From: Ralstonia sp. SET104 | Lineage (GTDB): Bacteria > Pseudomonadota > Gammaproteobacteria > Burkholderiales > Burkholderiaceae | Direction: 5' to 3' | DNA length: 64,000 bases | Assembly: GCF_003851545.1 (NCBI RefSeq) | Contig: NZ_BHVX01000002.1 | Coordinates: forward strand, 310,001-374,000 | Part shown: one piece after another, positions 41,226-51,900 of the stretch | Layout of the letters: the number at the start of each line of letters is the position of its first letter | How positions within the stretch are numbered: the stretch's first letter is position 1 | Program-made: the position numbers and the translations under genes | The notes under the pieces: model-generated | What the model saw: the letters and a program-made list of their open reading frames with translations, nothing else | Database searches by the model: none | What the model was told of the DNA's origin: nothing

Positions 41226-42122
41226 TTAGAGAGCTTCGCGCGTAACCAGGAACACCTGATCTTCCCCCGCACTGGTCGGTAGCCAGACCAGATCAAGATC
41301 CGGGAACGCGGCTTCCACGTTCTCGCGCTCGTTGCCGATCTCCACCACCAGCACACCATGCGGCTTCAGATGACGCGGTGCGTCGGCCAGGATACGGCGC
41401 ACGATGTCCATGCCGTCGGCACCACCGGCCAGGGCCATGTGCGGCTCGGCACGGTACTCGGGCGGCAGCGCCTGCATCGATGTTTCGTTCACATACGGCG
41501 GGTTCGTCAGGATCACGTCGTAGTGCACGCCGGGGGGCAGCGGCGCGTACAGGTCGCCCTCGTGCAAGCGGATGCGATCTTCCAGCTTGTAATCGTCGAC
41601 GTTGCGGTTGGCCACCACCAGCGCATCGGGCGAGAGGTCTACCGCATCGATCGTTGCATCGGGCCATTGCAGCGCGGCCAGGATCGACAGGCAGCCGGAA
41701 CCGGTGCACAGCTCCAGCACGTCGGTCGGGCCGTCTTCCTGATCGAGCCACGGTTCCAGCCCGTCTTCCAGCAATTCGCCGATGAAGCTGCGCGGCACGA
41801 TCACGCGCTCGTCAACGTAGAAGCGCATGCCGTGCATGAACGCCTCGTGCGTGATGTAGGCGGCGGGCACGCGGTCGACGGCGCGGCGTTCGATCACTTT
41901 CAGCACGGCGGCCACTTCTTCGGGCAGCAGGCGGGCGTCCATGAACGGCTCCAGCGTGTCGATGGGCAGGTGCAGCGTGTGCAGGATCAGGTAGGCGGCT
42001 TCGTCGTAGGCGTTCTCGCTGCCGTGGCCGAAGACGAGGCCGGCAGCGGTGAAGCGCGACACGGCGTAGCGCAGCAGGTCGCGCACCGTGGTGAACGGGT
42101 GGGAGGTGGGGAGTGTCGGCAT
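41226..42122 (-). CDS. prmB: Ribosomal protein L3 glutamine methyltransferase PrmB
   Basis: A 298-residue N5-glutamine methyltransferase. The SAM-binding region DVLELCTGSGCLSILAAL and the catalytic VILTNPPYVNE (NPPY) are clear, and the N-terminal domain around FGHGSENAYDEAAYLILHTL is PrmB-like rather than PrmC-like. It methylates Gln150 of L3 in E. coli. The ATG at 42122 or 42128 can serve as start. It lies downstream of the dap genes on the same strand; 314 bases separate it from dapE, and a long hairpin lies in that gap. Confidence 0.93.
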   Translation of the reverse strand: MPTLPTSHPFTTVRDLLRYAVSRFTAAGLVFGHGSENAYDEAAYLILHTLHLPIDTLEPFMDARLLPEEVAAVLKVIERRAVDRVPAAYITHEAFMHGMRFYVDERVIVPRSFIGELLEDGLEPWLDQEDGPTDVLELCTGSGCLSILAALQWPDATIDAVDLSPDALVVANRNVDDYKLEDRIRLHEGDLYAPLPPGVHYDVILTNPPYVNETSMQALPPEYRAEPHMALAGGADGMDIVRRILADAPRHLKPHGVLVVEIGNERENVEAAFPDLDLVWLPTSAGEDQVFLVTREAL

Positions 42123-42180
42123 GGTCAACGTTGTTTCTTGTGTTGTGCGTACGCGGTTGGGTTTTACCTTGGTGGTGCGT

Positions 42181-42256
42181 TCCCGGTTTCGTCCCCTGCC
42201 GGGGCCGACTCACTTTCTTTGTCTTGCCAAAGAAAGTAAGCAAAGAAAGGCGCGCC
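42181..42256 (-). repeat. Dispersed repeat element, right copy (inverted)
   Basis: This is the inverted partner of 40447-40519. On the plus strand it runs from TCCCGGTTTCG to AAAGGCGCGCC. It contains its own dyad, CTTTCTTTG (42213-42221) and CAAAGAAAG (42228-42236), perfect nine-base arms around a six-base loop. Its inner edge runs into the adjacent long hairpin. Confidence 0.75.
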
Positions 42257-42258
42257 CG

Positions 42259-42374
42259 AGATGGCGACCCATCCCTTGAATTTCTGTTGCAGGGAGGGGA
42301 AGGGGAAAACTCGCTGCGCTCAGACAGTTCCCCTTCCTTTTTCCTCCCTGCAACAGAAATTCAAGGCGCCATCT
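42259..42374. repeat. Long inverted-repeat hairpin between prmB and dapE
   Basis: Perfect 24-base arms lie at 42274-42297 and 42343-42366. Inside are perfect ten-base arms GGAAGGGGAA (42298-42307) and TTCCCCTTCC (42328-42337), leaving a 20-base loop and a five-T bulge. Outside, AGATGGCG (42259-42266) pairs with CGCCATCT (42367-42374) after a seven-base bulge. In total 42 base pairs can form. It has no T-tail, so it is not a standard terminator; it looks like a small palindromic or MITE-like element. Confidence 0.8.
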
Positions 42375-42442
42375 AGGGCCAGGGTAAGGCCAAACAGTCT
42401 GAAAGTACGTGTTGGCGCCACGATAACTCTGGTTGGCGTGAG

Positions 42443-43970
<1,528 letters not shown>

Positions 43971-43984
43971 GGTGGGATTGGCGA

Positions 43985-44380
43985 TCAGTGTCGAGAGGCT
44001 TGCAGGGCAAAGGCGAGGGCGACAACCGCCAGCGCAAAGCCGATGGACGCCAACCACGTCATGCGTTTGAGGCGGCGTTCGAGTCGCGCAGCCTCATCGC
44101 GCAAGGCGTCGATGGTGATGGCGTGCTGCTCGGCCAGCAGCTTGACGGATTCGGCTTGCTGCAGGATCGCCGCTTCCAGCTCGGCGATGCGGGTGTTCGG
44201 GTCGGGCGCAGCACCATCCGCACGTGCGGGTTCAGTGCCGGCCTTCTTGCGGTTCTTGAACTTGTCGATCGTCTTGTTGGCCTGCTCCAGGATGGTGGGC
44301 AGCAAAGACAAGACAGTGCCGATGGTGTTCGGATCAAGACCCATGATGCGTTGGCGCAGTTTGCCGAGTTTTTCAGACAT
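43985..44380 (-). CDS. Hypothetical protein with coiled coil and C-terminal membrane anchor
   Basis: A 131-residue protein not recognised as a named family. The N-terminus MSEKLGKLRQRIMGLDPNT is followed by a Lys-rich stretch and an Ala/Pro-rich linker. Residues ~65-108 form a predicted coiled coil (IAELEAAILQQAESVKLLAE onward), and ASIGFALAVVALAFAL near the end is a membrane segment. The topology suggests a tail-anchored protein facing the cytoplasm. It lies between dapD and the ArsC-like gene on the same strand, so it is probably co-transcribed. Codon use is like its neighbours. Confidence 0.7.
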   Translation of the reverse strand: MSEKLGKLRQRIMGLDPNTIGTVLSLLPTILEQANKTIDKFKNRKKAGTEPARADGAAPDPNTRIAELEAAILQQAESVKLLAEQHAITIDALRDEAARLERRLKRMTWLASIGFALAVVALAFALQASRH

Positions 44381-44439
44381 GCTGCGTTCAGATTGGTTGG
44401 CGTGCCGGTGAGACTACACGACACGCCAGCCGTTCCGAT

Positions 44440-45267
44440 TTAGTCGCCGCGCAGCAGCTCGTTCAGGCCAACCTTGGCGCGCGTCTTGGCGTCGACCTTC
44501 TTGACGATCACGGCGCAGTACAGGCTGTGCGTGCCGTCCTTGCTCGGCAGGTTGCCCGCCACCACCACCGAGCCCGCGGGGATGCGGCCGTAGCTGACTT
44601 CACCGGTTTCGCGGTCGTAGATTTTGGTGCTCTGGCCCAGGTACACGCCCATCGAGATCACCGAGTTTTCTTCAACGATCACGCCTTCCACCACTTCCGA
44701 ACGCGCGCCGATAAAGCAGTTGTCTTCAATGATGACCGGGTTGGCCTGCAGCGGCTCCAGCACGCCGCCGATGCCCACACCGCCCGACAGGTGCACGTTC
44801 TTGCCGATCTGCGCGCACGAACCGACAGTGGCCCAGGTATCGACCATCGTGCCTTCATCCACATAGGCGCCGATGTTCACGTACGACGGCATCAGCACGG
44901 CGTTCTTGGCGATGAACGAGCCACGGCGCGCCACAGCCGGCGGCACCACGCGGAAGCCGCCATTGGCGAAGTCTTCGGCCGTGTAGTTGGCGAACTTGCT
45001 CGGCACCTTGTCGTAAAACTGCGTGAAGCCGCCAGCAGCCATCGGGGCGTTGTCTTCCAGGCGGAACGACAGCAGCACGGCCTTCTTGATCCACTGGTTG
45101 ACGATCCACTCGCCATCCTTCTTTTCAGCCACGCGCAGCGCGCCACGATCGAGCTGGCCGATCACGTTGGCGACGGCTTCGCGGACATCGGCCGGAGCGG
45201 CCTTGGGCGACAGGTTGGCGCGGTCTTCCCACGCTTGATCGATCAGGGATTGCAGTTGTTGCGTCAT
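44440..45267 (-). CDS. dapD: Tetrahydrodipicolinate N-succinyltransferase
   Basis: A 275-residue enzyme with the left-handed beta-helix hexapeptide repeats of the DapD family (for example [20 protein letters not shown], with [15 protein letters not shown] following). It transfers succinyl from succinyl-CoA to tetrahydrodipicolinate, committing to the succinylase lysine/DAP route. The start is the ATG at 45267 ([16 protein letters not shown]), the standard N-terminus; the frame stays open to 45645 across the 3' part of dapC without significance. dapC ends 46 bases upstream. Confidence 0.96.
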   Translation of the reverse strand: MTQQLQSLIDQAWEDRANLSPKAAPADVREAVANVIGQLDRGALRVAEKKDGEWIVNQWIKKAVLLSFRLEDNAPMAAGGFTQFYDKVPSKFANYTAEDFANGGFRVVPPAVARRGSFIAKNAVLMPSYVNIGAYVDEGTMVDTWATVGSCAQIGKNVHLSGGVGIGGVLEPLQANPVIIEDNCFIGARSEVVEGVIVEENSVISMGVYLGQSTKIYDRETGEVSYGRIPAGSVVVAGNLPSKDGTHSLYCAVIVKKVDAKTRAKVGLNELLRGD

Positions 45268-45313
45268 GGTTCTTTTGGCTCTCGGAGAGGGAACAGAAGA
45301 GAAAAAATACGGA

Positions 45314-46513
45314 TCAGCGTTGCTGGCAGAACTCAACGATGCGGCGCGCGCCTTCCAGACATTCGTCCACGCCAGCCACCAGGGCGATGCGCACGTAGTC
45401 CTGGCCGGGGTTCGTGCCGTGCGCTTCGCGGGCGAGGTAGCTGCCCGGCAGCACGGCGACGTTCTTGGCTGCGAGCAGTTGGCGTGCGAATTCGGTGTCC
45501 GACAGGCCCGTGCGCTTGACGTTGGCCCACAGGTAGAAGGCCGCGTCGGGCAGGGCCACGTCCAGCACCTCAGCCAGCATCGGGGTGACTTGCCGGAACT
45601 TCTTGACGTACTGCGCGCGGTTGTCGCGCACGTGCGTTTCGTCATTCCACGCAGCGATGCTAGCGGATTGCACCGACGGGCTCATCGCGCTGCCGTGATA
45701 CGTGCGATACAGCAGATACGCCTTGAGCAGCTTGGCGTCACCCGCCACGAAGCCGGAACGCATGCCCGGCACGTTGGAGCGCTTGGACAAGCTGGAGAAC
45801 ATCACCAGCCGATCAAAGCCACGGCCCAGTTGGTGCGCGGCCTGCAGCGCGCCGAGCGGCGGGTTGGCCTCGTCGAAATAGATTTCGGAATAGCACTCGT
45901 CCGACGCGATGATGAAGCCGTATTCGTCCGACAGCGCGAAGAGTTGCTTCCAGTCTTCGAGCGTGAGCACGGCACCGGTCGGGTTGCCCGGGCTGCACAC
46001 GAAGACGAGTTGTACGTTGCGCCACTCGTCGGGCGTGATTGCCGCGAAGTCAGGCGCGTAGTTGCGTGCCGGGTTGCTGTTGGCGAACAGCGGCTGCGCA
46101 CCGGCCAGCAGGGCCGAGCCTTCGTAGATCTGATAGAACGGGTTCGGGCAGAGCACGCGAGCGCCGGGCTTGCTGCCGTCGATGACGGTCTGCGCGAATG
46201 AGAACAGCGCCTCGCGCGAGCCGTTGACGGGCAGCACTTCGGTGGCCGGATCGACCTTGGGCAGGCCGTAGCGGCGCTCCAGCCATGCAGCGATGCACTG
46301 TCGCAGTGCATCGGAACCGATCGTCGTGGGATAATTCGCCAGCCCGCCGAGCGCGGCCGTCAGCGCATCTTTTACCAATGCCGGTGTCGGGTGCTTGGGC
46401 TCGCCGATGCCGAAGCTGATGGGGGTATGCGCGGGGCTGGGCGTCACGTCCTTGACGAGCGCTTTCAGTTTCTCGAACGGATACGGCTGCAGGGCGGACA
46501 GGCGCGGATTCAC
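45314..46513 (-). CDS. dapC: Succinyldiaminopimelate aminotransferase DapC
   Basis: A 399-residue fold type I PLP aminotransferase. The N-terminus [19 protein letters not shown] and [10 protein letters not shown] are characteristic of the betaproteobacterial DapC. The PLP lysine is in [19 protein letters not shown] (about residue 240), and the aspartate partner lies in the [12 protein letters not shown] segment. It makes N-succinyl-LL-DAP from the keto precursor. It is the first gene of the minus-strand dap run and is divergent from the DMT exporter gene. Confidence 0.93.
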   Translation of the reverse strand: MNPRLSALQPYPFEKLKALVKDVTPSPAHTPISFGIGEPKHPTPALVKDALTAALGGLANYPTTIGSDALRQCIAAWLERRYGLPKVDPATEVLPVNGSREALFSFAQTVIDGSKPGARVLCPNPFYQIYEGSALLAGAQPLFANSNPARNYAPDFAAITPDEWRNVQLVFVCSPGNPTGAVLTLEDWKQLFALSDEYGFIIASDECYSEIYFDEANPPLGALQAAHQLGRGFDRLVMFSSLSKRSNVPGMRSGFVAGDAKLLKAYLLYRTYHGSAMSPSVQSASIAAWNDETHVRDNRAQYVKKFRQVTPMLAEVLDVALPDAAFYLWANVKRTGLSDTEFARQLLAAKNVAVLPGSYLAREAHGTNPGQDYVRIALVAGVDECLEGARRIVEFCQQR

Positions 46514-46583
46514 GGTGTTGGGCTGCTGTGTTGGGCTGGTCAGCGGGCAAGCCAGGCGCTTGCCGGGAAGCCCGAAATTATAC

Positions 46584-46644
46584 GGCCAACGTGGGTTGGC
46601 CGCCCCAGGACATTGCAGGAAGCGGCGGATTCCCGCCGTTTTTT
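46584..46644 (+). promoter_or_regulatory. Leader with mutually exclusive hairpins and terminator before a DMT exporter gene
   Basis: A first hairpin GGCCAAC-GTGG-GTTGGCC (46584-46601) is followed by an intrinsic terminator, CGGCGG (46623-46628) with CCGCCG (46633-46638) and six T residues, ten bases before the exporter ATG. CCGCC (46600-46604) can also pair with GGCGG (46624-46628), which would break both hairpins. No other plus-strand gene lies upstream, so this looks like an attenuator or riboswitch-type leader. Confidence 0.5.
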
Positions 46645-46653
46645 ATTGATCAC

Positions 46654-47583
46654 ATGACAACGATTGCTTCTTCGGCGTCCTCAGCGGACAGCGCCACCCA
46701 CCAAGAGCCGCAATGGGCGGCTGCGCTGTTCATCCTGTTGGGCGCCTCGGTCTGGGGCATTTCCTGGTATCCGTACCGCCTGCTGGCCGGCTGGGGGCTT
46801 GGCAGCATGCTGGCGTCGTCGATGACGGGGGCGGCGGCTGCTGTACTGGCCGCCGTGGTGCTGCGTCGGCACTTTCCGACATTCCAGTGGTCGTGGGTGA
46901 TCCCGGCGCTCGGGATTGCAGCGGGCATCACCAATGCCGGTTTCGTTTGGGGCACAGTGCACGGCACGGTGATGCGCGTACTGCTCCTGTTTTATCTCAC
47001 CCCCGTGTGGACAGCGCTGCTGGCGCGCTTGTGGTTGCACGAGCGGCTGGGCTGGCGCGGCGGTGTACTGCTCGCGCTGGCGCTCTCGGGTGCGGTGATG
47101 ATGCTGTGGTCGGGCGAGGCCGGTACGCCATGGCCGGGTTCCGCAGCGGAATGGGCGGGGCTGATCGCAGGGCTCGCTTTTGCATGCAACAACGTGCTGT
47201 CACGCTTGGCCGGGCAGCGTCATCCGACCATGCGGCCGGAGATGCGCACGGTGGTCGTCTTCACCGGCTGTGCGTTGGTGGGCTTTCCGGCCGCGCTACT
47301 GTTCGACGGCGTGCACGCGGTGCCGGCGGCTCTTTCGCAAGGCGGTACGTGGCTGTTGCTGGCGGGCATGGCGTGTGTGCTGGTATGCGGCAATGCGATG
47401 GTGCAGCGCGGCCTGCAACGGCTGCCGGCCAACCGCGCGGCATTGCTGATGCTGTTTGAGATTGTGGTGGCGGCCGTGTCGTCAGCGCTGCTCACGGCGG
47501 AGCGCTTGTCCGCGCAGGAAATGGCGGGTGGCGCGTGCATCATCCTGGCGGGTGCGCTGTCGGGGCTGTCGCGGCGCAATTAG
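46654..47583 (+). CDS. EamA/DMT-family exporter
   Basis: A 309-residue inner-membrane protein with ten hydrophobic segments in two EamA repeats. It opens near WAAALFILLGASVWGISWYP and ends GGACIILAGALSGLSRR. Members of the drug/metabolite transporter superfamily export amino acids, purines, drugs or small cations; the substrate here is unknown. The ATG at 46654 is chosen; the frame is open to 46528 through the leader, but that part is not protein-like. The upstream terminator hairpin suggests conditional expression by a small molecule. Confidence 0.87.
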   Translation: MTTIASSASSADSATHQEPQWAAALFILLGASVWGISWYPYRLLAGWGLGSMLASSMTGAAAAVLAAVVLRRHFPTFQWSWVIPALGIAAGITNAGFVWGTVHGTVMRVLLLFYLTPVWTALLARLWLHERLGWRGGVLLALALSGAVMMLWSGEAGTPWPGSAAEWAGLIAGLAFACNNVLSRLAGQRHPTMRPEMRTVVVFTGCALVGFPAALLFDGVHAVPAALSQGGTWLLLAGMACVLVCGNAMVQRGLQRLPANRAALLMLFEIVVAAVSSALLTAERLSAQEMAGGACIILAGALSGLSRRN

Positions 47584-47620
47584 GCGGCCGGCGTTTCGCA
47601 AACCAACCGAGGGGTAGCCG

Positions 47621-48667
47621 ATGTTGCTTCGTTCGATTTCCATGGCGCTAACGGTTGCACTGTCGATGGCCGCTGCGGCCGCGCAAGCCGCGGCTACGGA
47701 GACCGGCCCCGTGTATGGCCCACGCCTGGAGGGCTTCGAGTACCCGGCCCCGGTCAAGCTCTTCAAGTTCGAATCGCAGGGCAGTGCGCTGGAAATGGCG
47801 TATCTGGACGTCGCGCCCAGGCAGCCCAACGGCCAGGTGGCGGTGTTGCTGCACGGCAAGAACTTCTGCGCGGCCACGTGGGAAGGCACGATCCAGGCGC
47901 TAACCGGCGCCGGCTACCGCGTGATCGCGCCGGACCAGATCGGCTTCTGTAAGTCGAGCAAGCCGCGTGCGTACCAGTACACCTTCCAGCAACTGGCTCA
48001 CAACACGCATGCGCTGCTGGCCTCTTTGGGTATCGGGCAGGCCATCATGATCGGCCACTCGACGGGGGGCATGCTGGCCACCCGCTATGCGCTGATGTAT
48101 CCGACGGAGGTTTCGCGGCTGGTGATGATTAACCCGATCGGCCTGGAGGACTGGAAAGCCAAGGGCGTGCCGTCGATGACTGTCGACCAGTGGTTCTCGC
48201 GCGAGAAGCAAACCACCGCCGAGCGCATCCGTGTCTATGAGCAGTCCACGTACTACGCAGGCCAATGGCGCGCGGAATACGAGCCGTGGGTGCAGATGCT
48301 GGCCGGCATGTATCGCGGCCCGGAGCGCGATCTGGTGGCGTGGAATTCGGCGCTGCTGTACGACATGATCTACACGCAGCCGGTCGTCTATGAGTTCGGC
48401 CAGTTGCGCCCCGCAACGCTTCTGCTCATCGGCCAGAAAGACACCACCGCCATCGGCAAGGACGCCGCACCGCCGCAAGCGCGTGCCCAACTTGGCCACT
48501 ACCCCGAACTCGGGCGGGCAGCCGCAAAGGCCATTCCGCGTGCAACGTTGGTGGAACTTCCGAATGCGGGCCATGCGCCACAAATTCAGGATCCTGATGC
48601 GCTGCACAATGCACTGCTAGATTGGCTCGCCAGTCCGGAACGTTCGCGCACACGCCGCCCAGACTGA
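47621..48667 (+). CDS. Secreted alpha/beta hydrolase
   Basis: A 348-residue exported hydrolase. Residues 1-27 form a signal peptide (MALTVALSMAAAAAQAAA). The catalytic fold shows the oxyanion region LLHGKNFCAATWEG, the nucleophile elbow IGHSTGGMLATRYAL (Ser about 146), and a C-terminal histidine in LPNAGHAPQIQDP. It resembles haloalkane dehalogenase/epoxide hydrolase-like and proline iminopeptidase-like hydrolases, but a Ser nucleophile argues against dehalogenase activity. The substrate is unknown. It starts 37 bases after the exporter gene on the same strand. Confidence 0.83.
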   Translation: MLLRSISMALTVALSMAAAAAQAAATETGPVYGPRLEGFEYPAPVKLFKFESQGSALEMAYLDVAPRQPNGQVAVLLHGKNFCAATWEGTIQALTGAGYRVIAPDQIGFCKSSKPRAYQYTFQQLAHNTHALLASLGIGQAIMIGHSTGGMLATRYALMYPTEVSRLVMINPIGLEDWKAKGVPSMTVDQWFSREKQTTAERIRVYEQSTYYAGQWRAEYEPWVQMLAGMYRGPERDLVAWNSALLYDMIYTQPVVYEFGQLRPATLLLIGQKDTTAIGKDAAPPQARAQLGHYPELGRAAAKAIPRATLVELPNAGHAPQIQDPDALHNALLDWLASPERSRTRRPD

Positions 48668-48781
48668 CGCTGTTTGTCATGAAGGTGAAACTGCTGATAA
48701 ATCCGCGGTAATTGTGCTGTCTATGCTGCAAATTTCGTCCATTTTTGTATCGATTTGATTGGCGGGAGCCCAGTGAGCGAA

Positions 48782-48816
48782 TGGTATGATGACGCCATCC
48801 GCGCCCCTGGGGCGCG
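48782..48816 (+). promoter_or_regulatory. Extended -10 candidate and palindrome upstream of smc
   Basis: TGGTATGAT (48782-48790) fits an extended -10 element. Ten bases further, perfect eight-base arms CGCGCCCC (48800-48807) and GGGGCGCG (48809-48816) flank a single T. A partial echo, CCTGGGGCGC, recurs near 48866-48875. A -35 element at normal distance is not clear. Confidence 0.35.
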
Positions 48817-48917
48817 CCTTGCCAATCCGCGCCGCATCGCGCCGGTGTGACGACAAAGGCGCGTTCCTGGGGCGCCCGCTTTATCCCCTTTTCTGATCCC
48901 TTCGAGACGAACACAAC

Positions 48918-51900
48918 GTGCGCCTCTCTTCGATCAAGCTCGCAGGCTTCAAGTCTTTCGTTGATCCGACCAATTTCCATGTTCCGGGCCAACTTGTCGG
49001 CATCGTCGGCCCGAACGGTTGCGGTAAATCCAACATCATCGATGCCGTGCGCTGGGTGCTCGGCGAGTCACGCGCTGCCGAGCTCCGTGGCGAATCGATG
49101 CAAGACGTCATCTTCAACGGTTCCACGCAACGCAAGCCGGCTGGCAGGGCCAGCGTCGAACTTGTATTCGACAACGCCGAAGGCCGTGCCGCCGGCCAGT
49201 GGAGCCAGTACGCTGAAGTCGCCGTCAAGCGTGTCCTGAGCCGCGACGGTACATCGTCGTACTTCATCAACAATCAGGCGGTGCGCCGCCGTGACATCCA
49301 GGACATCTTCCTCGGCACGGGCCTGGGGCCGCGTGCCTACGCCATCATCGGGCAGGGGATGATCTCGCGCATCATCGAGGCCAAGCCCGATGACATGCGC
49401 ATCTTCCTGGAAGAGGCCGCGGGCGTGTCCAAGTACAAGGAACGCCGCCGCGAAACCGAAAACCGCCTCTCCGACACGCGCGAAAACCTCACCCGCGTGG
49501 AAGATATCCTGCGCGAGCTGGGCGCCAACCTCGAAAAGCTCGAAGGTCAGGCTGAAGTCGCGCAGCGCTTCCAGACCCTGCAGGCTGACGGTGAAGAGAA
49601 GCAACACCTGCTGTGGCTGTTGCGCAAGCGTGAAGCGCAAGGTGAACAGGAGCGCCATCAACGCGCCATTGAACAGGCGCAGATCGACCTTGAAGCGCAG
49701 ACAGCGCAGTTGCGCCATATCGAGGCCGAACTCGAAACGATGCGCGTTGCGCATTACGCATCGTCCGATGCGATGCACGCCGCCCAGGGCGCGCTGTACG
49801 AGGCCAACTCCGAGGTCAGCCGCCTGGAAGCCGAGATCCGCTACGTGGTGGAGTCGCGCAACCGCATCCAGCAGCAGATCGCCACGCTGACAGCGCAGCA
49901 GGATCAATGGCACACGCAGGGCGATCAGGCGCAGGAAGATCTGGCCGCGGCCGAGGAAGAGCTCGCGATGGCCGAGGAGCGTGCCGCGCAAGCCGCCGAG
50001 GACGTCGCGCGCAAATCCGACGAACTGCCGGGCATGGAAGCGCAATGGCGCGACGCGCAGACCACGCTGAACGACCAGCGCGCTGCGATCCTGCAATCGG
50101 AACAGGCGCTCAAGCTCGAAGCCGCGCACCAGCGCAATGCTGATCAGGCCTTGCTGCAGCTTGAGCAGCGCCGCGAACGTCTGTCACAAGAGTCCAGCGG
50201 TCTCGACAAGCCGGACGACGTGCAGCTCGAAACGCTGCGCGCAGAACTGGCCGAACAGGAGGAGGTGCTGGCCGAAGCGCAGGCTGCGCTGGAAGACGCC
50301 GAGACGCAACTGCCGCAACTCGACGACGCACGCCGTGCCGCGCAAGACCGCGTGCAATCCGAAGCCGCCACCATTGCCAGCCTGGAAGCCCGTCTTGCCG
50401 CGCTCAAGCAACTGCAGGAGAACGTACAGACTGACGGCAAGGTCCAGCCGTGGCTGGCCAAGCATGAACTGAGCGAGCTGCCGCGCTTTTGGAAGAAGCT
50501 GCAGATCGAGCAGGGCTGGGAGCCCGCACTTGAAGCCGTGCTGCGCGAGAGGCTTGGCGCGCTGGAAGTCTCCAACCTCGACTGGATCAAGGCGTTTGCA
50601 GCCGATGCGCCGCCCGCCAAGCTGGCCTTCTATGCGCCGCCGCCGGCCGCGCGTCCGGTTGAGGTGCCAGCAGGGCTGCGTCCGCTGATGTCGCTGGTGC
50701 AGGTGACGGAGCCGGGCATTCGCGCCGTGCTGCAGGACTGGCTGGCCGACGTCTATATCGCCGACGACATGCAAGCTGCGCTCGCCGCACGCCAGACGCT
50801 GCCGGAAGGCGGTACGTTTGTCATCAAGGCGGGACACCTGGTTGGCCGATCATCGGTGCAGTTGTACGCGCCCGATTCCGAGCAGGCCGGCATGCTGGCC
50901 CGCGCGCAGGAGATCGAAAACCTGCACAAGCAGGTGCGTGCGCAGATGTTGCTGGCGGACGAAGCCAAGAGCGCTGCCGTGCGCGCCGAAGCGGCGTACA
51001 GCCAAGCCAGCCAAACGCTCACGCAATTGCGCGCCCGCGCTGAGCAGGCCACGCGCCGCGTGCATGTGCTGCAGATGGACGTGCTCAAGCTCTCACAGGC
51101 GATGGAGCGCTACAACGCGCGCAGTGGCCAGATCGACAGCGAGCTGGAAGAGATTCGTGCGCAGATCGAAGAGCAGCGTGCCATTCGTGCCGAATCTGAA
51201 GCGAACTTCGAGCAGCACGACGCAGCACTCGCTGACATGCAGGCGCGCTTTGAAGACAACCAACAGGCGTTTGAGGCGCTCGAAGTTCGCCTGAGCGATG
51301 CACGCAACGCCCTGCGCGACCAGGAGCGCGGCGCGCAGGAAGCGCACTTTGCCGAGCGCAACCTGCAGAACCGCATTGCAGAACTGAAGCGCAACATCCA
51401 GGTGGCGAGCGATCAGGCGCAGCAGATCGTGCTGACGCTGGAGAACGCGCGTGCCGAGCTGGAAACCATCAACGAGCAGACCGCTCACACCGGCCTGCAG
51501 GAAGCGCTGGAGCGCCGTGCCGAGAAGGAAGAAAAGCTCGGCCTGGCGCGCACGGAATTGGACGCGCTGTCCGCGCAACTGCGCGCGCATGATGAGCAAC
51601 GCCTGACTGCCGAACGCGCCCAACAACCGCTGCGCGATCGCATTACCGAGCTGCAATTGAAGGAGCAGGCCGCACGCTTGAATCAGGAGCAGTTCACCGA
51701 GCAGCTCAGCGCCGCCAGCGTGGACGAAGCTGCATTGGCCGAACGCCTGACGGGCGATCTGAAGCCTTCGTACCTGCAGGGCGAAGTCACGCGCATCAAC
51801 AACGCCATCAACGCGTTGGGCCCGGTCAACATGGCCGCGCTCGACGAGCTGGCCGCGGCGCGCGAGCGCAAGGGTTTCCTCGATGCGCAGTCGGCCGATT

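Noticed and set aside
46528-46653. N-terminal extension of the DMT exporter
   Set aside because: The in-frame upstream stretch runs through the leader hairpins and is not hydrophobic or protein-like; the ATG at 46654 gives a normal start.
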